This document shows positions 45,191 through 50,738 of a DNA stretch of 50,738 bases, piece by piece; position 1 is the first letter of the stretch; each line of letters opens with the position of its first letter. Source of the stretch: a virus. The stretch covers positions 1 to 50,738 of IMG/VR virus record IMGVR_UViG_3300005807_000006; one strand, 5' to 3'. The position numbers were made by a program, and so were the translations under genes. The notes under the pieces were generated by a model that made no database searches, was not told the DNA's origin, and saw only the letters and a list, made by a program, of their open reading frames with translations.

Positions 45191-45376
45191 TCAATAATCA
45201 TCTTCATCTAAACCAATCGAACACTCAGTCCATTCAAAATCGACCGGCAAACAATCTGCATCTTCAATATCTCTAATTGCAATAGAAATTGCACAAGACT
45301 CAATCGATATTGATGTCTTCACATATTTAGTACCAGATTCTAAAATCTCGTTAATAACTTCTTGTTTAGTTTTCAT
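45191..45376 (-). CDS. Acidic small protein (first of - strand block)
   Basis: 61 residues (MKTKQEVINEILESGTKYVK...), ending in an acidic tail (GLDEDDY). GAGGAACGGGAAA upstream. First gene after promoter A. Confidence 0.5.
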   Translation of the reverse strand: MKTKQEVINEILESGTKYVKTSISIESCAISIAIRDIEDADCLPVDFEWTECSIGLDEDDY

Positions 45377-45416
45377 TTTCCCGTTCCTCTTTTGTGTATT
45401 TGCTTAAGTTGTAACT

Positions 45417-45444
45417 AGCATAACATATCTATAATGTTAGTCAA
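45417..45444 (-). promoter_or_regulatory. Leftward promoter A
   Basis: On the - strand, TTGACT (45439-45444), 16-base spacer, TATGCT (45417-45422). It shares TAACGCTTGACTAACATTA with promoter B and has the same distance to its gene. It faces away from the rightward packaging genes, so this gap is the divergent control region. Confidence 0.65.
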
Positions 45445-45538
45445 GCGTTATTTTAAAGATAATGAAATTAAATTTGGGATGTAGTATAATAAGAATATAG
45501 ACAACTATAATAAACAATTAAATTTAAGAGTTTCTAAA

Positions 45539-45742
45539 ATGAATTACGAGCCAGATTTGTCAAAATATACATTAGTTAACAACAAAGTATTTTCACAAGC
45601 TACTGATTTTATTAGATATTTCGATAAATTGCAGATGAGTGATTACACTGTTTACAGCTCAAGAGATCACAAAGGTTTTGCACTAACATCAGCAAAAGCA
45701 GATAAAAAATACATCAAATATGGTTTAGCTAGCGAGCTTTAA
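45539..45742 (+). CDS. Small protein before terminase
   Basis: 67 residues (MNYEPDLSKYTLVNNKVFSQ...). AGAG upstream. Two TATAAT-like boxes (about 45484 and 45511) lie upstream but lack clear -35 elements. Unknown role. Confidence 0.5.
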   Translation: MNYEPDLSKYTLVNNKVFSQATDFIRYFDKLQMSDYTVYSSRDHKGFALTSAKADKKYIKYGLASEL

Positions 45743-45763
45743 AAATTAACGATATTATAAATC

Positions 45764-46513
45764 ATGACTAACAAAAAGCACAACAAAGCACAACAAAAAG
45801 CAATCGATGCATATAAAGCCGGCGATAGTCTAATCGACGCTTATCAATCAGCATTCCCATTATCAAAAAATTGGAAAATAAAGACTGTAGAGAGCAAAGC
45901 ACAGCGTTTATTTGATTTAGTTGATGCCAAGCAAGGTAAGAAGAAAAAAAAGCCAGCACACGTTAAATCTAACGTATCTACAGACGCTAAAAAACAAACT
46001 AAAGACACAGCAACGCAAAAATCAATCAAATACGAGCTATCTGAAGAGCAAAAGTACTTATTTAGCAAATGCACTAAATTACAGCAAAGAGTTTTTATAA
46101 ATGTAACGCAAGGAAACATGAGTAATCGACAAGCTTATTTGGATGCTGGTGGTAAAGCTACTAGTGATGAGAGCGTAGACGCTGCTGTGTCAGTCATGTT
46201 AAGAAATGACAAGGTGAGGGCTTTGTACGACTCTTTGACTCACGAAAAACTTAACGATGCAATAATGATGAGAGATGAAGCTTTAGAAATATTAACGAGC
46301 GTTAGTCGCTCAAGCGTTGACGATGAGGAGGACTTTAAGTTTAAAGTGCAGCCAAAACTTGCTGCAATCAAACAAATGTCGACGATGCAGGGTTGGGAAT
46401 CGGCACAAAAATACGAACATACGGGCAAAGATGGTAAAGATTTAGTTGTTTCAGATGCAGACTTGGCGAGAAAATTAGCATTTTTACTCACAAAGGGCGA
46501 CGAAAAACCTTAA
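45764..46513 (+). CDS. Terminase small subunit
   Basis: 249 residues. The core (about 100-180), LQQRVFINVTQGNMSNRQAY...MLRNDKVRALYDSL, matches Terminase_2-type TerS with an N-terminal HTH. An extra N-terminal copy-like unit (AQQKAIDAYKAGDSLIDAYQ, about 9-28) plus a Lys-rich linker precedes it. The C-terminus (GKDGKDLVVSDADLARKL) resembles TerS tails that touch TerL. It recognises phage DNA for packaging. Confidence 0.75.
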   Translation: MTNKKHNKAQQKAIDAYKAGDSLIDAYQSAFPLSKNWKIKTVESKAQRLFDLVDAKQGKKKKKPAHVKSNVSTDAKKQTKDTATQKSIKYELSEEQKYLFSKCTKLQQRVFINVTQGNMSNRQAYLDAGGKATSDESVDAAVSVMLRNDKVRALYDSLTHEKLNDAIMMRDEALEILTSVSRSSVDDEEDFKFKVQPKLAAIKQMSTMQGWESAQKYEHTGKDGKDLVVSDADLARKLAFLLTKGDEKP

Positions 46514-46574
46514 ACATCTTTCAGATAAACGTACATTATGATAGATTTCTCCGATACTTTTTTTAGGTAAAATC

Positions 46575-46754
46575 ATGAGTTTAGGTCAAATAAACAAGTT
46601 TACGGGTCAAATACGGGCGAAAGGCTGGCTAGTTAAAGACTTTATTGCGCATATTGGACGTTCTCAAGATTGGTATTTTAGACAAGTTAGAGCCGATGAA
46701 AAAACAAAAATGCGACTAAAGCTAATGATAAAGGGGCTAGATGAAAAATGCTAG
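46575..46754 (+). CDS. Small HTH-like protein between TerS and TerL
   Basis: 59 residues (MSLGQINKFTGQIRAKGWLV...), with KDFIAHIGRSQDWYFRQVRA as a possible HTH. A small DNA-binding gene here is seen in related podophages. The stop overlaps the TerL start by 7 bases. Confidence 0.5.
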   Translation: MSLGQINKFTGQIRAKGWLVKDFIAHIGRSQDWYFRQVRADEKTKMRLKLMIKGLDEKC

Positions 46755-48392
46755 ATGAGCTTTTGGAAAGATTGTCATCAATGTCTGACAATGACAAGTC
46801 CGCACTTTCTGAGCAAATCGAAGAAGCAATCGGCGATAAAAAATGGATACCAAATCCCGGGCCTCAAACCGAAGCTTATTTATCTAAAGCTGATCTATTG
46901 TACGTAGGCGGAGCGGGGGGGGGGCGGCAAGTCAGATCTAGGCTTAGGCTTAGCATTCAATGAGCACAAAAAATCACTGATCATGCGAAGACAATACACT
47001 GATCTTGCTGGCTTGACTGATAGAGCAATCGAGATAAATGGCACAAAAGACGGATTTAACGGCTCACCCCCCCCCAAGTTAACAACTACAGACGGTAGAC
47101 TTATCGAGTTTGGCGCAGCTTTAAGAACTGGTGACGAGCAAACATGGCAGGGTAGACCCCACGATTTTATTTATATCGATGAGGCGGTTCATTTTGCTGA
47201 GTCACAAATAAGATTTTTAATGGGCTGGCTTCGCTCTACTGATAAAAATCAGAGATGCAGAGTGGTGCTAGGCTCTAACCCTCCTCTTTCCGATGAGGGC
47301 GCTTGGATAATCAAGATGTTTTCTGCGTGGCTAGATCCGTCTCATCCTAACTTAGCGAAAAGCGGAGAACTTAGGTGGTATGTCACAGATAATGAGATAG
47401 ATTACGAAGTTCAAAGTGACGGTGATTATATGATAGAAAATGGGCTTGTAAGAAATGCTTTGCTATCCGAAATCGAAGACGATAACATCAATACCTTAAC
47501 CTCATTATCAAGAACATTCATACCGTCTAAACTCAAGCACAATCCATATTTGATGAAAGATAAGCAATACAAAGCTCAGCAAGATGCGCTACCTACTCAC
47601 TTAAGAGATGCAATTCGAGATGGGAATTTCAACGCGGCAAGAGAAGATCACCAATTACAGCTAATCCCAAGCGAATGGATACAAGCCGCAGTTGACAGAT
47701 GGCGACCACAGCCCTACAACAAAGCACCTCAGTGCGCTATTGGTGTCGATATCGCACAAGGCGGAAAAGACAAAACAATTCTAGCTACGAGGTACGATGG
47801 CTGGTACGACAAACTAATTAAATATCCCGGAAAGTCCACTCCTGATGGTTTTACAGTTGCCGGAATTGTTATCAAGCACCGGACAGACAACAGCAAAGTC
47901 ATTATTGATATGGGCGGCGGTTACGGTGGTGCGACTTACGAAAAGTTAATCGAAAACATAAATCATGATCTTGTTGTCAAATACAAAGGTTCAGAGGGTT
48001 CAAAAAAGAAAACAATTGCAGGAGGCTTGAAGTTTTACAACAAAAGAGCTGAAACATATTACAGATTCTACGAGGCTTTAAATCCAGAGCAACCCGGCGG
48101 GTCAAGCATTGCTCTACCACCAGACCCCAATTTATTCGTGCAACTTTGCTCAATCAGGCTCAAAAAAGATGATTTAGATATCATTCAATTAGAGCCTAAA
48201 GAGAGGTTGGTTGAAAGAACTGGCGCATCTCCTGACGAGGCGGACGCGGTTGTTATGGGGTGGAGCGATGGAGCAAAGCAAGATAATTTTAGGGGTGGGT
48301 GGAAAGATCATTCATCTTCACAAGTACAACGAAAAGTAATAAAAGCACCGAGATCAGCAAGCCGCTTTGATAACGCAAAGAAAAAGTGGTAA
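46748..48392 (+). CDS. Terminase large subunit, frame broken at poly-G
   Basis: The first frame (46748-46963, 71 codons) and the second (to 48392) join if one G is removed from the run of ten G at 46915-46924. The junction then reads LLYVGGAGGGGKSDLGLGLA, the Walker A motif. The restored protein (about 547 residues) has Walker B FIYIDEA and a C-terminal nuclease with GVDIAQGGKDKT and DEADAVVMGW. TerL packages DNA with ATP and cuts concatemers. An essential enzyme with an otherwise intact sequence suggests a homopolymer error, although a real slippage site cannot be ruled out. Confidence 0.9.
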
Positions 48393-48421
48393 AATCTATA
48401 AAACTAAACGAGGATATAACC

Positions 48422-48631
48422 ATGGCAACCGCACTACCCTATATTACTACAGCAATTTCGGCTTATGGCGCGGTTCAAGCGAGTAAAAAACCAAAACTTC
48501 CAAAAGTCATTGATCAGGGAGATCCTGACTCACTTGTCAAAAAACGAAGCTCACAAAGGGAAATTCAAAAAAGATATGGGGCGTCAGGAAGGGCTGGCAC
48601 ACTATTAAGCGGCGGCAGTACTCTTGGCTAA
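48422..48631 (+). CDS. Small protein between TerL and portal
   Basis: 69 residues from ATG 48422 with GAGGATATAACC upstream; a TTG at 48386 overlaps TerL and is unlikely. MATALPYITTAISAYGAVQA... ends GRAGTLLSGGSTLG, a pattern found in the small protein at this place in related podophages. The last bases overlap the portal start. Confidence 0.6.
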   Translation: MATALPYITTAISAYGAVQASKKPKLPKVIDQGDPDSLVKKRSSQREIQKRYGASGRAGTLLSGGSTLG

Positions 48632-50189
48632 GCTAACAGAGCAAGAGCTGATCGGGCATTCTGAGCACTTATTTACTAAGCAGTACCCAATGCTGTCTTT
48701 ATATCAGACACTATCTAATCATTTTTATCCCGAGCGCGCAGACTTCACGGTCACTAGAAATATAGGAAATGAGATATCTGATTTATTATTTAATTCTTAC
48801 CCAGTTTTGGTAAGGCGAGATCTAGGCAATTCTCTATCTGCAATGCTGAGAGACGGGGACTGGTTTAAAATGTCAGTCCAAGACGAACCAGATTATGAGG
48901 GTTCGTCTTGGCTTCAATGGGCTAGTAAGCGACTGAAGAGATTGTTTGATGATCGCTCTGCAAATATGGTTAGAGCGACCAAAGAAGGTGATCATGATTT
49001 TATAACTTTCGGTCAGTGTGTGTTAAGCGTAGAAATGAACAAGCAAGCAAATGGTCTGTTATTCAGATCATGGCACTTAAGAGATTGCGCTTGGTTCGAA
49101 GATGAAACGGGATCGGTCGCAGGAGTTTCTAGGAAATGGAAGCCAACTTATCAGCAGTTGATTGATTATTTCGGCGATAAAGTTCACAAAAAAATCAAAG
49201 AAAGAGCTGTAAAAGAGCCATTTGCTGAGGCTGATATTATACACATGGTCATTCCTTCAAATATGTACCGTGACGAACAAATATCAAACCCTTACGTTTC
49301 TATTTATATTGATGTCGCAAATAATCATACTATCGAAGCGATTGGGATTAATCATAAGTATTATATAATCCCAAGATTTCAGACTATATCAGGCAGTCCT
49401 TACGCTTATTCCCCCGCAACAATCATAGCCCTTCCAGACGCTAGAATGCTTCAAGCCATGACTCATACCTTGCTCGAAGCTGGTGAAAGGTACGCAAGAC
49501 CGCCAATGATTGCGACTCAAAAAGTCATTAGGAGTGATGTAGACCTATCGCCTGACGGCGTTACTTGGGTTGATGAAGAATATGATGAGAGGATGGGCGA
49601 TGCTTTAAGACCAATCTCTCAAGATCGGGGAGGATTTCCTATAGGTTTGGAAATGAGAAATGATATTGTTCAGGTTTTAAATAGCGCATTCTACTTAAAC
49701 AAAATAACACTTCCAGATATGGGTCGAGAAATGACGGCCTATGAAGTGTCTGAAAGGATGAAACAGTTTAGGCGAGAAAATTTGCCTTTATTTGCACCGA
49801 TAGAAGCCGAATACAACGGTCAGCTTTGCGAGATAGCGTTTGAGATTGCTATGCAAGCTGGGCTTTTAGGATCTGAGCAAGACATCCCGCAATCATTAAG
49901 AGGTAGAGATGTTGTGTTTAAATTCAAATCCCCACTTTCTGAAACAGAAGAAGAGACAAAATCTAACCAGTTTTCTCAAGTGAGTAGAATGCTTGCAGAG
50001 GCAGCTCAACTAGACCCCTCTAGTGCTGACAATGTGGACTTTGATACAGCGCTTCGTGACGCAGTAGTTGGAACTGGTGCGCCTTCAACATGGCTTAGGT
50101 CTGTTGAAGAAGTCACACAAGATAGGCAAATGCAAGTTGCGGATCAGGCGATACGGGCGCAACAAGAAATTGCAGAAATTCAACAATAG
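48624..50189 (+). CDS. Portal (head-tail connector) protein
   Basis: 521 residues, TTG start overlapping the previous stop. Begins LTEQELIGHSEHLFTKQYPM, then LSAMLRDGDWFKM and the long helical C-terminus, a typical podophage portal. Twelve copies form the DNA channel at one vertex; TerL and the tail adaptor bind it. Bases 49244-49282 are the source of the inverted chimera at the window start. Confidence 0.8.
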   Translation: MAKLTEQELIGHSEHLFTKQYPMLSLYQTLSNHFYPERADFTVTRNIGNEISDLLFNSYPVLVRRDLGNSLSAMLRDGDWFKMSVQDEPDYEGSSWLQWASKRLKRLFDDRSANMVRATKEGDHDFITFGQCVLSVEMNKQANGLLFRSWHLRDCAWFEDETGSVAGVSRKWKPTYQQLIDYFGDKVHKKIKERAVKEPFAEADIIHMVIPSNMYRDEQISNPYVSIYIDVANNHTIEAIGINHKYYIIPRFQTISGSPYAYSPATIIALPDARMLQAMTHTLLEAGERYARPPMIATQKVIRSDVDLSPDGVTWVDEEYDERMGDALRPISQDRGGFPIGLEMRNDIVQVLNSAFYLNKITLPDMGREMTAYEVSERMKQFRRENLPLFAPIEAEYNGQLCEIAFEIAMQAGLLGSEQDIPQSLRGRDVVFKFKSPLSETEEETKSNQFSQVSRMLAEAAQLDPSSADNVDFDTALRDAVVGTGAPSTWLRSVEEVTQDRQMQVADQAIRAQQEIAEIQQ

Positions 50190-50197
50190 GAGGATAA

Positions 50198-50497
50198 GTG
50201 TCTAACCGAAAAACAAAAGAATCAAACTGCTTTCAAACTCAAAAGTTAATTAAGCGAGAAGTAGAGGCTATAAAAGCGTTAAATAATGGAGATGCGTCTG
50301 AATACCAACAAAAGTTGGCGTTAGCGGTTATTGTTAATAAGTTTTGCAGATCGCAAGACCTACTTTATATTCCAAATTCATCCGACGAAACAAGCTTCCT
50401 AAATGGGAGGGGTTTTGTCGGTCAAAAAATACTAAAAATAATAAACGTACCGATAGGCAAATTAATCAACGAAGAAGAGACCGAAGACAATGAATAA
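50198..50497 (+). CDS. Bbp19-like small phage protein
   Basis: 99 residues, GTG start with TAGGAGGATAA upstream. EYQQKLALAVIVNKFCRSQD and GRGFVGQKILKIINV resemble the Bbp19 family of Bordetella phage BPP-1. It follows the portal, as there, and its end overlaps the scaffold start at 50490. Role unknown, probably head assembly. Confidence 0.65.
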   Translation: MSNRKTKESNCFQTQKLIKREVEAIKALNNGDASEYQQKLALAVIVNKFCRSQDLLYIPNSSDETSFLNGRGFVGQKILKIINVPIGKLINEEETEDNE

Positions 50498-50738
50498 TTT
50501 TTTAACAAGAAAATATTTAGAAGAAGCCCCTAATGATGGAGGCACTGGAGATGGAGGCACTCCCCCACCAGACATAAAGCAGGAAGGCGGCACACCAGCC
50601 GAGCCTAAAAACTTTCATGAGACAATGCCTGAGGATTGGAGAGATCAAATAGTTGAGTCTTTAGGAATAGAAGATCAAGGGACTAAAGACAAACGACTAG
50701 CCCAATTAGGCAGGTTTTCTGACTTTAACAGCATGAGT
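50490..50738 (+). repeat. Terminal direct repeat, right copy (249 bp), containing the true scaffold start
   Basis: Identical to 37-285. This copy has the native upstream context: the scaffold ATG at 50490 overlaps the end of the preceding Bbp19-like gene (stop at 50495-50497), which implies translational coupling. The scaffold frame is open to the window end and continues at base 286. Confidence 0.9.

Overview
The window is a tailed-phage genome, essentially complete: a podovirus of an AT-rich, probably aquatic gammaproteobacterium. The host call is an inference from base composition, the attC sequence types and the style of the small phage genes. Bases 37-285 recur at 50490-50738, so the genome closes on itself and one unit is about 50.45 kb. 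The first 36-39 bases are not native sequence. They are an inverted copy of portal-gene DNA at 49244-49282, joined at a 3-base microhomology, and look like an amplification or assembly chimera.

Layout: (1) 37-19692 is the virion block on the + strand: scaffold, major capsid protein, decoration-like protein, a tail tube A-like adaptor with a duplicated domain, tail tube B-like nozzle, a series of internal/ejected proteins ending in an 1844-residue polyvalent protein, and a tailspike. (2) 19.7-21.1 kb holds a ribbon-helix-helix regulator with its own operator-like promoter, and small membrane or unknown proteins. (3) 21.4-24.0 kb and (6) 34.3-39.0 kb are two blocks of integron gene cassettes: about 25 short genes, nearly all in one orientation and most followed by an attC-type site. 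(4) 24.0-24.8 kb is a non-coding island with a terminator-ended RNA candidate and two long perfect inverted repeats, one enclosing a tRNA-like sequence with two T-arm-like elements. (5) 24.8-34.3 kb is the early/recombination region: many tiny genes, an adenine methyltransferase, a second RHH regulator, RecT, and Ref-like and VRR-NUC-like nucleases. (7) 39.1-42.7 kb is a lysis module (DUF5675-like protein, holin, Rz/Rz1 spanins) plus a nucleoside deoxyribosyltransferase-like protein, closed by a strong terminator. (8) 42.75-45.4 kb is the only - strand block, about a dozen small genes driven by two matching promoters. (9) 45.5-50.5 kb is the packaging block: TerS, a small HTH protein, TerL (split by one extra base in a poly-G run at the Walker A motif), portal and a Bbp19-like protein, leading back to the scaffold.

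The standout is the integron cassette cargo inside a phage. No integron integrase, and no tyrosine recombinase of any kind, is visible, so these are CALIN-like clusters. They lie on both sides of the early region, use several unrelated attC families, and range from intact to eroded sites. No DNA polymerase, helicase or primase was recognised, so replication probably relies on the host.
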